From: Sphingobacterium thalpophilum
Lineage (GTDB): Bacteria > Bacteroidota > Bacteroidia > Flavobacteriales > Flavobacteriaceae
DNA: 9,772 nt
Reading direction: 5' to 3'
NCBI GenBank assembly: GCA_943325255.2
Contig: CALPOS020000065.1
Coordinates: 1-9,772, forward strand
Position numbers and translations under genes: made by a program. Below, piece by piece: positions 1 to 7,081 of the stretch. The notes beneath the pieces were generated by a model. It was not told the DNA's origin and did not search any database. It saw nothing but the letters and a program-made list of their open reading frames with translations. Each line of letters starts with the position of its first letter. The first letter of the stretch is position 1.

Positions 1-423
1 ACCTTGCTTGGCAATTAGGGGGAATATATGTCCAGGGCGTGCTAAGTCTTGTGGTTTGGTATTGGGGCTGGTCAAAGCCAAAACTGTTTTCGCTCGATCG
101 GAAGCGGAAATTCCAGTTGTTACGCCATTGCCTCGTAAATCAACAGAAACAGTAAACGCCGTTTCCATCGGATCGGTATTGTTGTTGACCATGGCGTGTA
201 ATCCCAGTTCTTTACATCGATTTTCTGTCAAAGGCACACAAATCAGTCCTCTGCCGTGTGTCGCCATAAAATTGATCATCTCCGGGGTCACCATCTCTGC
301 TGCAGCAAGAAAATCTCCTTCATTCTCTCGGTCTTCATCGTCAACAACAATAATAACTTTCCCTTGACGGATGTCTTCAATGGCTTCCTCAATGGTGTTG
401 AGTTTTATTTTTTCAATTTCCAT
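1..423 (-). CDS. ribB: 3,4-dihydroxy-2-butanone-4-phosphate synthase (RibB or RibB domain of RibBA), N-terminal part
   Basis: The first 141 residues are visible and the gene continues past the left edge. RibB converts ribulose 5-phosphate to 3,4-dihydroxy-2-butanone 4-phosphate plus formate, supplying the four-carbon unit of riboflavin. The family hallmarks are all present: the acidic Mg/substrate motif [10 protein letters not shown] at residues 28-37, ATHGRGLIC near 73-81, [12 protein letters not shown] near 119-130 and RPGHIFPL. In Flavobacteria this domain is usually fused to a GTP cyclohydrolase II domain (RibBA); whether that holds here cannot be seen. I chose the ATG ending at 423 (protein MEIEKIKLN...), because family members normally have only a few residues before this KI(K/Q)LNTIEEAI segment. 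An in-frame ATG at 435 would add four residues and overlap the end of the upstream permease gene by 8 bp. Last visible gene of the minus-strand cluster. Family call is very secure; start and full domain content are less so. Confidence 0.93.
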   Translation of the reverse strand, partial: MEIEKIKLNTIEEAIEDIRQGKVIIVVDDEDRENEGDFLAAAEMVTPEMINFMATHGRGLICVPLTENRCKELGLHAMVNNNTDPMETAFTVSVDLRGNGVTTGISASDRAKTVLALTSPNTKPQDLARPGHIFPLIAKQG

Positions 424-427
424 AATA

Positions 428-1861
428 TTATTCATTGTTTGAAGGAAATACTTTTTTAAATAACTTATGAATGGGCGTCATAATCAAATCCATGTTTACC
501 AAGCCGATATCATTGGTCGCTCTGTACGTCAACAAAATAGCTAAAGGCAATAAGATCATCGTAGAAAGCCAACAGCCTAAGAAAGGAGATATTCCATTTT
601 CTTGCGCTACTTTTTTTCCAAAGGTGTTTACAAAGTGAAAGATGATAAAGATGGTCACCGCGAAAACAATGGGTAATCCCAATCCACCTTTACGGATGAT
701 TGCGCCCAGTGGTGCGCCAATAAAGAACATGAGCAAACACGCAAGCGAAATGACAAACTTGTCGTACAAGGCAATCCAGTGCTCATTGATGGTCTCGATC
801 TTATCATTCAGTCCTGCTCTGTAACTTTCAATGGAAAATAGATTACCTGTACTGTAATCTGCTGCAATGCTCAGAATATTTGCTTGGTCCGTTGTAGAAA
901 ATTTTGACAAGACATCGGATGATGTTTTTGATTTGCTATCCTCTGTTATTGGAGTTTGACTTGAAACTCCACTTCGCTGGTGCATATTGTCTGAAATCGA
1001 GATTACTTCTTTTTTATAATTGACTTTCAAAGAATCAAGCGTATAAAGCAATTCTTTCATCGTGAGCATCTTGTCGGTGTTCGTGATTTGCATGTCTTGT
1101 TCTGACGTGGTATTTAATTTCGTCAAATCAATATTGATGACATATTTCTTGAATGAACTTTTTGCAAAAGGCAGTTTCTTTCGGTCTTCATATTTCTTTG
1201 GCACGAGATCTTCATAGTAGTAACCATCTTTTAGAATCAGTTGCAAGATGCTTGATTTCTCGCTACTGACCAATTCCCCCGTTTTTGATTTTATGACATT
1301 CTTACTTCCATCAAAATTGGTTGTTTTTTTGTGAATGGTAAGACCCGTAAGGAAATTACCATTTTCGCCAGATTTCTTATCCACCTTAATATTGTAGCTT
1401 CCCACTTCACTAAATTGCCCTTCTGCAATGGCCATCGCTGGTTTTACTTGCGCAATTTCTTTTCGGAAATTAATAAATTTATATTCGGCATAAGGAATCA
1501 CATTGTTGGCAAAAAAGAACGCCGCACCACTTAGAATTACAATGAAAAGGGTTAAGGAACGCATAATTCGTTGTAAAGAAATACCTGCGGATTTCATGGC
1601 AGCAAATTCATAATTCTCAGCCAAATCACCAAAAGTCATAATGGAGGCTAACAATACAGAAAGCGGAAGCACCAACGGAACAAGACTCGGCATTTTAAAA
1701 AGCAAAAACTTAACAATGAGAATAAAATCTAAGTCTTTACCGGCTAATTCAGAGATGAACAGCCAAAAGGTTTGAAGTATGAATATTAAACAAAGGATAA
1801 CAAATACAGTCGTAAATGTTGTGACAAAGGATTTAAGAATGTATCTATCGAGAATTTTCAC
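428..1861 (-). CDS. lptG: LptF/LptG-family permease (lipopolysaccharide export ABC transporter, inner-membrane subunit)
   Basis: A 477-residue inner-membrane protein of the YjgP/YjgQ family. LptF and LptG form the membrane part of the LptB2FG transporter that extracts lipopolysaccharide and passes it to the periplasmic Lpt bridge. The layout is typical: N-terminus [11 protein letters not shown], membrane segments at about 10-35, 55-80 and 100-122, a periplasmic beta-rich domain over about 125-360, then three C-terminal membrane segments. The family motif [12 protein letters not shown] lies just after the fourth membrane segment. The domain carries a low-complexity Ser/Thr/Lys-rich stretch (around [15 protein letters not shown]), longer than in E. 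coli proteins. The start codon is GTG at 1861, 6 bp after the lolA stop; the conserved N-terminus begins exactly there, so GTG is preferred over later codons. F versus G paralogue cannot be told from sequence inspection, so the symbol is provisional. Confidence 0.88.
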   Translation of the reverse strand: MKILDRYILKSFVTTFTTVFVILCLIFILQTFWLFISELAGKDLDFILIVKFLLFKMPSLVPLVLPLSVLLASIMTFGDLAENYEFAAMKSAGISLQRIMRSLTLFIVILSGAAFFFANNVIPYAEYKFINFRKEIAQVKPAMAIAEGQFSEVGSYNIKVDKKSGENGNFLTGLTIHKKTTNFDGSKNVIKSKTGELVSSEKSSILQLILKDGYYYEDLVPKKYEDRKKLPFAKSSFKKYVINIDLTKLNTTSEQDMQITNTDKMLTMKELLYTLDSLKVNYKKEVISISDNMHQRSGVSSQTPITEDSKSKTSSDVLSKFSTTDQANILSIAADYSTGNLFSIESYRAGLNDKIETINEHWIALYDKFVISLACLLMFFIGAPLGAIIRKGGLGLPIVFAVTIFIIFHFVNTFGKKVAQENGISPFLGCWLSTMILLPLAILLTYRATNDIGLVNMDLIMTPIHKLFKKVFPSNNE

Positions 1862-1867
1862 TTACAA

Positions 1868-2509
1868 TTAATCTAACTTATTGATGTAGTATTTTGGATA
1901 TTTACTTGCGTCAAAGGTAAATTGATTTTTTGATAATGGTTGGTTGATTTTAAAAGAATTAACCGTAAGCGTGGTTTTGCTTCCATTCTTGCCAACTTCG
2001 ATCAAATTGTAGATGTTTTTGGTTTGAATGTCAATGCCCAACAGAATTTCTTTTCGTTGATCTTTCCCACTGGTTGGAACTAATTTGACATATTGAATTT
2101 GTCGTCCTTTGATATTTTGCTTAATATCCCAAGTGTATTTATATCCAGTGTTGTAAAAGGTAAGCATTTTTGAAGGCGTTATCGCCGCATCGTCTTTCTC
2201 ATCTAATTTGGATATCGATACTTCTTCGTCCTCCGGGTTGATGGTGTACATCTTTTTTCCATCGAAAATTTTGGTCACGCCCATCAAGTTCAACACATAC
2301 ATATTGCCTTTCATGGTTACGTTGCCTTTGCTTTCTTGATTGATATTTTCTTTGGCGTTATTTAAAGCGTATTTAAAGTCGATGACTATATTGCTGTAGC
2401 TTTTCACTTTAGCGGTAACTTGGTCTAGTAAATCTTTGGCTTTTTTGTCTTGTGCGGTAGTCGCGTAATTGATGAAGAGTAGAAATGCAAAAAGGGCAAT
2501 CTTTTTCAT
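1868..2509 (-). CDS. lolA: Outer-membrane lipoprotein carrier protein LolA
   Basis: A 213-residue periplasmic protein of the LolA family. LolA accepts lipoproteins released from the inner membrane by the LolCDE transporter and ferries them across the periplasm. It begins with a clear signal peptide: basic KK, a hydrophobic core (IALFAFLLFINYA) and a likely cleavage site near TTA/QD. The mature part has the LolA pattern LLDQVTAKVKSYSNIVIDF, followed by alternating strands around MYVLNLMGVTKIFDGKKMY and a conserved C-terminal LTVNSFKIN segment. I chose the ATG at 2509 because it starts directly with the signal peptide and leaves 1 bp after the ftsK stop. An ATG at 2530 would add seven polar residues ahead of the signal peptide and overlap ftsK by 20 bp. 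It sits between ftsK and the Lpt permease gene, so two outer-membrane assembly proteins are likely co-transcribed. Confidence 0.88.
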   Translation of the reverse strand: MKKIALFAFLLFINYATTAQDKKAKDLLDQVTAKVKSYSNIVIDFKYALNNAKENINQESKGNVTMKGNMYVLNLMGVTKIFDGKKMYTINPEDEEVSISKLDEKDDAAITPSKMLTFYNTGYKYTWDIKQNIKGRQIQYVKLVPTSGKDQRKEILLGIDIQTKNIYNLIEVGKNGSKTTLTVNSFKINQPLSKNQFTFDASKYPKYYINKLD

Positions 2510-2510
2510 G

Positions 2511-4997
2511 TTAGAAGTTGTTTTGTTCATTATTGAAAAACTGATCCAAAGCGCTCAAATCGGTTATCGTAACATTTCTTGCCTTACTTCCTTCAAATGG
2601 ACCAACAATTCCAGCGGCTTCCAATTGGTCAATTAATCTGCCAGCCCTGTTATATCCTAATTTTAATTTTCTTTGAAGTAATGAAGCGGAACCTTGTTGT
2701 GCGGTAACGATAATTTCAGCAGCTTCACGAAAGAGTGAATCTCTTTCAGAAATGTCCATATCAAGAGTGGTGCCACTTTCCTCGCCAATAAATTCTGGAA
2801 GTAAGTAAGCGTCGGGATAGGCTTTTTGTGATCCAATAAATTCTGTAATTTTTTCCACTTCGGGTGTGTCAACGAAAGCACATTGCACACGAACCAAATC
2901 ATTGCCGTTGGTATACAACATATCTCCGCGACCAATCAGCTGATCCGCACCTTGTGTGTCTAAGATGGTTCTTGAATCGATCTTCGACGTTACTCTAAAA
3001 GCAATTCTAGCAGGGAAATTGGCTTTGATGATACCCGTAATGACATTCACCGACGGTCGTTGCGTTGCGATAATCAAATGAATACCAATCGCACGTGCCA
3101 ACTGCGCCAGACGGGCAATAGGTGTTTCTACTTCTTTACCAGCGGTCATAATCAAATCGGCAAACTCGTCGACCACCAATACGATATAAGGCAAGAATCG
3201 ATGTCCGTTTTCAGGATTCAATTTTCGTCCTTTGAATTTTTCGTTGTATTCTTTAATGTTTCGCACCATTGCATCTTTCAGCAACGAATAACGATTGTCC
3301 ATTTCGACGCAAAGCGAATTCAACGTATTGATTACTTTGGTATTGTCGGTGATAATCGCATCGCCAGAATCAGGCAGTTTGGCTAAATAATGTCTCTCGA
3401 TTTTGTTGAATAAAGTCAATTCGACTTTCTTCGGATCGACCAAAACAAATTTCACTTCGGCTGGATGTTTTTTGTATAAAAGTGAAGTCAAAACCGCATT
3501 TAATCCCACCGATTTTCCTTGTCCAGTCGCACCCGCCATCAATAAGTGCGGCATTTTAGCTAAATCGACAACAAAAGTTTCGTTGGAAATCGTTTTACCC
3601 AAAGCGATGGGCAATTCCATTTCAGCTTCTTGAAACTTCGCAGAACCGATAACGCTTTTCATAGAAACCATCGTTGGATTCTTATTTGGAACTTCAATTC
3701 CGATCGTTCCTTTGCCTGGAATAGGAGCAATGATACGAATTCCTAATGCCGACAACGATAAGGCGATATCGTCTTCTAAACTTTTGATTTTTGAAATTCG
3801 AATACCCGCTTCTGGGACAATCTCGTACAAAGTCACCGATGGACCAACAGTCGCTTTGATTTGCGCAATTTCTATCTTGTAGTTTCGAAGTGTTTCGACA
3901 ATGTTGTTTTTGTTTTCTTCTAATTCCGCTTGGTTGATTGTTATTCCTCCGCCCGCGTATTCCTTCAATAAATCTAAAGTTGGAAATTTATAATTAGACA
4001 ACTCTAATGTGGGATCGAACAGTCCAAAATCTTCGACTAATCTTGCCGCTAAATTCTCTTCAATGGTGGCTTCTTCTGGTGCTTTTTCAATGACAAACGA
4101 ATCGTCGTTGGTGGCGATAATCTGCGGAGTAGGAGGCGTAACAATTGGTGCCGTTTTTACAATGGGCTCCAAATGAATTTCTGATGGGTTAGAAATTGTG
4201 GGCTTTAGTGTTTCCTTGTTGATCTCAAATTGACTTGGCGTTTTTAATTCTGGTTCTTCCTCAAGTTCTTGTTCTGCATCTTCCTCATCTTTTACTGCAA
4301 ATTCCTCCAAATTGTAGGTGCCGTCAGCCATCGGCATTTTTACCGAAGCCAAATCATCCGAAAGTTCCTTTTTATTGCGGTCAAAAAACGCCTTAACTGT
4401 ATCTGGCGAAATCTTAATCTTAAATATCAAGTAGATCGTGATGCCTAAAATTAAAACCAGCAAAGTTCCAATTCGTCCAATGTAATCTTGGGAAAATAAA
4501 TTCATTTCATAGCCAATCGTTCCACCCAGTTCCGGTAAAGTATTGGCGAAGAAGCCAAATAAAATGGAAATTAAAACGATAGCAAACAAATCCCAAAACC
4601 AAATATTCTTTAGTTTCTTGAGCGGAATATCCAGCGCTAAAAACGAACCCGTGAGAAAAAACAGCTTCACGAATAAGAAAGAAGCCGCTCCGAATCCTTT
4701 ATAAATAAAGAAATCTGCAATAATGGCGCCAAATTTTCCTAACCAGTTTTTTGACTTTTCACCGCGCTCTGCGAGTAATTGCAGTGTGCTTTGGTCTTCG
4801 TGGCCGTAAATGAAGAAAGAAATAAAAGCGACGAGCAAAGCAATCGAGAATAGGATAAATGTACTTCCAATAAAGAGTTTGTGTTGACGCGTAATCTTCC
4901 AAGACTTTTTGTTTTCAGAAGCGTTTTCCGCTTTGTTTTCGGAGGTTTGCTTTGCCTGTTCGCTAGGGCTCGAGTCTTTTTTAATAGATTTTGCCAT
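2511..4997 (-). CDS. ftsK: DNA translocase FtsK (SpoIIIE/FtsK family)
   Basis: An 828-residue, septum-anchored, ATP-driven DNA pump that clears and aligns chromosome termini at division. Four hydrophobic segments lie at about 38-65, 92-122, 132-152 and 170-195, after a polar, charged N-terminus. An acidic, Pro-rich linker follows at about 205-310; it is short compared with the E. coli linker. The motor starts near 330. Walker A is GATGQGKS at 489-496 with Lys495, Walker B is VLVVDEF with Asp610/Glu611, and IIATQRPSV follows at about 642-650. The C-terminal winged-helix gamma domain, which reads polar DNA sequences and activates XerCD, spans about 755-815 (QRKLKLGYNRAGRLIDQLE). All key residues are intact. 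The start is ATG at 4997, 29 bp after the dgkA stop. Upstream lie tpx and dgkA, downstream lolA; no separate -7 motif is seen in the 29-bp gap. Confidence 0.95.
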   Translation of the reverse strand: MAKSIKKDSSPSEQAKQTSENKAENASENKKSWKITRQHKLFIGSTFILFSIALLVAFISFFIYGHEDQSTLQLLAERGEKSKNWLGKFGAIIADFFIYKGFGAASFLFVKLFFLTGSFLALDIPLKKLKNIWFWDLFAIVLISILFGFFANTLPELGGTIGYEMNLFSQDYIGRIGTLLVLILGITIYLIFKIKISPDTVKAFFDRNKKELSDDLASVKMPMADGTYNLEEFAVKDEEDAEQELEEEPELKTPSQFEINKETLKPTISNPSEIHLEPIVKTAPIVTPPTPQIIATNDDSFVIEKAPEEATIEENLAARLVEDFGLFDPTLELSNYKFPTLDLLKEYAGGGITINQAELEENKNNIVETLRNYKIEIAQIKATVGPSVTLYEIVPEAGIRISKIKSLEDDIALSLSALGIRIIAPIPGKGTIGIEVPNKNPTMVSMKSVIGSAKFQEAEMELPIALGKTISNETFVVDLAKMPHLLMAGATGQGKSVGLNAVLTSLLYKKHPAEVKFVLVDPKKVELTLFNKIERHYLAKLPDSGDAIITDNTKVINTLNSLCVEMDNRYSLLKDAMVRNIKEYNEKFKGRKLNPENGHRFLPYIVLVVDEFADLIMTAGKEVETPIARLAQLARAIGIHLIIATQRPSVNVITGIIKANFPARIAFRVTSKIDSRTILDTQGADQLIGRGDMLYTNGNDLVRVQCAFVDTPEVEKITEFIGSQKAYPDAYLLPEFIGEESGTTLDMDISERDSLFREAAEIIVTAQQGSASLLQRKLKLGYNRAGRLIDQLEAAGIVGPFEGSKARNVTITDLSALDQFFNNEQNNF

Positions 4998-5026
4998 TGA
5001 AAATACTTTATTTGAAAAACGTTGAA

Positions 5027-5401
5027 TTATAGAAATTTGGGAATATAAATAATCAAAATCACTGCAATTGCAGTCATGGCGGCAAAGAATACAGCACCTG
5101 CTGCAATATCTTTTATGAAACCAATTTTTTCGTGAAAATTAGGGTGAATAAAATCGGCGATTTTTTCGACCGCAGTATTCAATCCTTCGATGCTCAACAC
5201 CAATCCAAGTACTAAAATTTGAAACAACCATTCTGTACGAGAAATCTCGAAATAAAAACCGGCAATGAATAACAAAATCCCAACAGATGACTGCACCATG
5301 ATGCTGTGCTCCGTCGTAATCAATTTGAAAGCGCCTCTCAAAGCAAAGCCCATACTTTTCAGTCTTCCGGCAACAAAGGTGTTATCTTTTTGAAATTCCA
5401 T
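5027..5401 (-). CDS. dgkA: Diacylglycerol/undecaprenol kinase (DgkA family integral-membrane lipid kinase)
   Basis: A 124-residue membrane protein of the prokaryotic DgkA family, which phosphorylates diacylglycerol or undecaprenol at the inner membrane using ATP. The catalytic signature is present with exact family spacing: IEGLNTAVEKIADFI at about 71-85 and KDIAAGAV at 97-104. Glu72, Asn75, Glu79, Lys97 and Asp98 line up with E. coli DgkA Glu69, Asn72, Glu76, Lys94 and Asp95, a constant offset of three. Three membrane segments are visible at about 36-52, 58-74 and 100-120. I chose the ATG at 5401; a TTG at 5407 would add only two residues and is less likely. The tpx stop ends 10 bp upstream. 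Whether the substrate is diacylglycerol or undecaprenol cannot be decided from sequence; the GLNTAVE form resembles the undecaprenol-kinase-type members of other phyla. Confidence 0.87.
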   Translation of the reverse strand: MEFQKDNTFVAGRLKSMGFALRGAFKLITTEHSIMVQSSVGILLFIAGFYFEISRTEWLFQILVLGLVLSIEGLNTAVEKIADFIHPNFHEKIGFIKDIAAGAVFFAAMTAIAVILIIYIPKFL

Positions 5402-5411
5402 CAACAAGTAG

Positions 5412-5909
5412 TTATAGTGCCGCTAAAGCAGCTTCGTAATTGGGCTCGGTTGCAATTTCTGGGACTTGTTCCGCATAAACAATTGTTCCTATTTCATCTA
5501 CAATGAGTACGACGCGAGAATGCAAACCACCAAAGATTCCTTCGGTAATTTCTAATCCGTAGTCTTTTCCGAATTGTCCCGTTTTGAAATCGGAAAGGTT
5601 GATGACATTTTCCAATCCTTCTGAGGCGCAAAATCGACTTTGTGCAAAGGGTAAGTCTCTGGAAATACACAATACTTTGGTATTCGATAGGCCGCTGGCG
5701 ATTTGATTGAACTTTCGTACTGCTGCCGAACAAACTCCTGTTTCAACACTAGGAAAAATATTCAAAAGCAATTGATGCCCTGCAAAATTTTGCAAAGTGA
5801 TTTCGGATAATTTGCTATTAACCAAAGTAAATCCATGCGCTTTTGTTCCGATTTTTGGTATTTCACCTGAGGTGTTTATTGGGTTTCCATCGAGGGTAAT
5901 TGATGCCAT
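5412..5909 (-). CDS. tpx: Thiol peroxidase Tpx (atypical 2-Cys peroxiredoxin)
   Basis: A 165-residue peroxiredoxin of usual family length. Tpx reduces hydrogen peroxide and alkyl peroxides and is recycled by thioredoxin. The motif NIFPSVETGVCSAAVRKFN carries the peroxidatic Cys60, with Thr57 three residues before it and Arg65 after. The resolving Cys94 sits in SRFCASEGLENV; the C60-C94 pair matches the C61-C95 arrangement of E. coli Tpx. The C-terminal part has the expected GLHSRVVLIVDEIGTIVY strand-turn-strand. An extra Cys81 (VLCISRD) is also common in the family. The ATG at 5909 gives the typical N-terminus (MASITLDGNPINTSGEIP). It is the first gene of the minus-strand cluster, and its upstream region (5910-5991) is shared with the divergent arsenic operon. 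A CAAAAGTA at 5933-5940 reads as a -7 element on the minus strand. Confidence 0.95.
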   Translation of the reverse strand: MASITLDGNPINTSGEIPKIGTKAHGFTLVNSKLSEITLQNFAGHQLLLNIFPSVETGVCSAAVRKFNQIASGLSNTKVLCISRDLPFAQSRFCASEGLENVINLSDFKTGQFGKDYGLEITEGIFGGLHSRVVLIVDEIGTIVYAEQVPEIATEPNYEAALAAL

Positions 5910-5932
5910 TGGTATGTGTTTATATAAGATTC

Positions 5933-5940
5933 CAAAAGTA
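5933..5940 (-). promoter_or_regulatory. Predicted -7 promoter element for tpx and the minus-strand cluster
   Basis: On the minus strand this reads TACTTTTG, a full match to the Bacteroidetes -7 consensus TAnnTTTG recognised by the primary sigma factor of this phylum. Transcription would begin near 5926, giving a leader of about 17 nt before the tpx ATG. I see no good TTTG at the -33 position, only AT-rich sequence, so the call rests on the -7 match and its position. Confidence 0.5.
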
Positions 5941-5986
5941 TGAAATTATTTCGAGAATAATTTTTAGAATTTTTAACATCTTTTGT

Positions 5987-5994
5987 TAGGTTTG
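5987..5994 (+). promoter_or_regulatory. Predicted -7 promoter element for the arsenic operon
   Basis: TAGGTTTG is a full match to the Bacteroidetes -7 consensus TAnnTTTG. Transcription should start near 6001, about 40 nt before the arsR ATG. The 3' bases of the element overlap the first bases of the ArsR operator arm, so bound ArsR would block the polymerase directly. No convincing -33 TTTG is seen. Confidence 0.55.
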
Positions 5995-6021
5995 CAATAT
6001 TATTATATCGTAATATTGCAA
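5992..6021 (+). promoter_or_regulatory. ArsR operator: perfect 11-bp inverted repeat
   Basis: The arms TTGCAATATTA (5992-6002) and TAATATTGCAA (6011-6021) are exact reverse complements separated by 8 bp. The site covers the end of the -7 element and the predicted transcription start and lies 18 bp before the arsR ATG. ArsR/SmtB-family repressors bind AT-rich palindromes of this kind as homodimers and are released by bound metalloid. Autoregulation by ArsR is therefore strongly suggested. The tpx promoter lies about 50 bp away and is not covered by the site. Confidence 0.75.
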
Positions 6022-6039
6022 TATATAAATACAGTAATT

Positions 6040-6363
6040 ATGGGAGCTTCAAAATCTGCCTCTTTTTCAGAGAAACACAACGAATTGGCCAACCAATTTA
6101 AAGCATTATCACATCCGGCTCGGATTGCGATTGTCGAATATTTATTGTCTGTCGACAGTTGTATCTGTGGTGATATTGTCAACGAATTGCCTTTGGCGCA
6201 ACCCACGATTTCGCAACATTTAAAGGAACTAAAAAACGCCAATATCATCAAAGGAAGTATCGAAGGAACGGCAATTTGTTATTGCATCAATTCTGAAACG
6301 ATGGTTAAGATAGAGAGCTATTTCTCGTTGATTTCTAAAGCTTTAAAAAGTAAATGTTGTTAA
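6040..6363 (+). CDS. arsR: ArsR-family arsenic-responsive transcriptional repressor
   Basis: A 107-residue winged-helix repressor of the ArsR/SmtB family, expected to repress its own operon until As(III) or Sb(III) binds. The start of the fold (FKALSHPARIAIVEYL, 20-35) and the recognition helix (QPTISQHLKELKNANII, 54-70) are typical. The metalloid site is suggested by DSCICGD, with Cys41 and Cys43 in the CxC arrangement of the E. coli ArsR site ELCVCDLC. The third Cys of that site is absent here; candidates for a replacement are Cys80/Cys82 (AICYCIN) or the terminal Cys106-Cys107. I chose the ATG at 6040; the reading frame is open back to a TTG at 5983, but that extension would translate through the operator and add non-family residues. 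The stop codon is part of a small hairpin, and the next operon gene is 245 bp downstream, past a repeat element. Confidence 0.92.
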   Translation: MGASKSASFSEKHNELANQFKALSHPARIAIVEYLLSVDSCICGDIVNELPLAQPTISQHLKELKNANIIKGSIEGTAICYCINSETMVKIESYFSLISKALKSKCC

Positions 6364-6375
6364 CGAAAGTCGTTA
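6361..6375 (+). repeat. Small hairpin at the arsR stop codon
   Basis: TAACGA-aag-TCGTTA is a perfect 6-bp stem with a 3-nt loop that includes the arsR TAA. It is not followed by a T run, so it is a poor intrinsic terminator, but it could protect the arsR 3' end. Function unproven. Confidence 0.35.
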
Positions 6376-6426
6376 ATATTTGCGTAGTTGGATGCAATTA
6401 ATAATGTTTACAATTTAAAAAAAAAA

Positions 6427-6552
6427 TTACCACATAGAAGCATAGAAAAAAGACTTTTAGAGACCAATTATTGGTTCACATAGCTATGATTTCTATGGTA
6501 AAGTGAAAAGCCCTTCTAAATTATGATAAAAACTATGTTTCTATGTGGTTAA
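6427..6552. repeat. 126-bp inverted-repeat (palindromic, MITE-like) element between arsR and the DUF6428 gene
   Basis: The ends carry ACCACATAGAAGCATAG (6429-6445) and, inverted, the same 17 bp with one mismatch (6533-6549). A third degenerate, inverted copy of the motif lies inside at 6484-6501, next to the perfect palindrome CATAGCTATG (6479-6488), and a hairpin ACCAATTATTGGT sits at 6463-6475. The element fills most of the 245-bp gap in an operon whose other junctions are 2-3 bp gaps or overlaps, which suggests insertion of a small non-autonomous repeat. No ORF or transposase is inside. From memory, CCACATAGAAACATAG-type sequences recur between genes in Flavobacterium genomes; I cannot verify this here. 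Transcribed, it would form a long stem that might dampen or process the message. No TAnnTTTG promoter is seen in it or between it and the next gene. Confidence 0.7.
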
Positions 6553-6608
6553 AAAAGAAAACAACGATTTCCTTTCAATAGGTGTAATAATTAATAAATT
6601 AAGTAAAA

Positions 6609-7079
6609 ATGAAACTATCTCAATTCAAATCGCAACTCGCACAAACCGAAAATCTCGCATTTGTGCTTCAAAACGGAACAAAAGTACCAGCCCACTTTCA
6701 CATTACGGAAGTTGGAATGACTACAAAGCAATTTACCGATTGCGGGAACACTTTTAGAATACGAAAAACAGCTACTTTTCAATTGTGGACTTCGGTCGAT
6801 ATCGATCATCGTTTGGAGGCCAAAAAAGTATTAAAAATCATTGACGCAACCGAAAATATGTTTGCAGGAGAAGATTTAGAAATTGAAATCGAATACCAAC
6901 AAGAAACTGTAGGGAAATTTGGTTTGGAATTTCAAAATAACCAATTTGTTTTGACGAATACGAAAACGGATTGCCTGGCAAAAGACAATTGTGGGATTCC
7001 ACAGAAAGTCAAAGTATCACTCGATCAGTTGCAAGAAACTGCTGATTCTTGTTGCGCTCCAAACGGTAATTGTTGCTAA
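6609..7079 (+). CDS. DUF6428 family Cys-rich protein of arsenic operons
   Basis: A 156-residue, apparently soluble protein with no signal peptide or membrane segment. I recognise it as the DUF6428 type seen in Bacteroidetes ars operons; biochemical function is not established. The N-terminal part has PAHFHITEVG (27-36) with His29, His31 and Glu34, which could bind a metal as in cupin-like folds, then FTDCGNTFR (Cys45) and FQLW. Cysteines cluster at the C-terminus: CLAKDNC (122-128) and SCCAPNGNCC ending the protein (Cys148, 149, 155, 156). The terminal CC-x5-CC has the same spacing as the C-terminal vicinal pairs of the E. coli R773 arsenic chaperone ArsD, as I recall them, so a role in holding or delivering As(III) is a reasonable inference, though overall homology to ArsD is not apparent. 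The start follows an A-rich stretch (AAGTAAAA). Its stop lies 2 bp before the next gene. Confidence 0.82.
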   Translation: MKLSQFKSQLAQTENLAFVLQNGTKVPAHFHITEVGMTTKQFTDCGNTFRIRKTATFQLWTSVDIDHRLEAKKVLKIIDATENMFAGEDLEIEIEYQQETVGKFGLEFQNNQFVLTNTKTDCLAKDNCGIPQKVKVSLDQLQETADSCCAPNGNCC

Positions 7080-7081
7080 CG

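Noticed and set aside
8..367. 119-residue plus-strand ORF at the left edge
   Set aside because: It is antisense to the RibB reading frame, which carries all family motifs; the plus-strand product has no recognisable features.
3060..3633. Plus-strand ORFs (108 and 76 residues) inside ftsK
   Set aside because: Both are antisense shadows of the FtsK motor domain, whose Walker motifs are intact.
5983..6039. TTG-initiated N-terminal extension of ArsR by 19 residues
   Set aside because: It would translate through the promoter -7 element and the operator, and the added residues do not resemble the family. The ATG at 6040 is better.
6361..6375. Hairpin at the arsR stop as an intrinsic terminator
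   Set aside because: Only 6 bp, AT-rich and not followed by a T run; it would not end transcription efficiently.
6427..6552. CRISPR array or IS element in the arsR-DUF6428 gap
   Set aside because: Copies are inverted rather than regularly spaced direct repeats, and there is no transposase ORF.
6545..6757. 70-residue plus-strand ORF overlapping the DUF6428 start
   Set aside because: It begins in the repeat element and reads out of frame into the DUF6428 gene, with no similarity to anything recognised.
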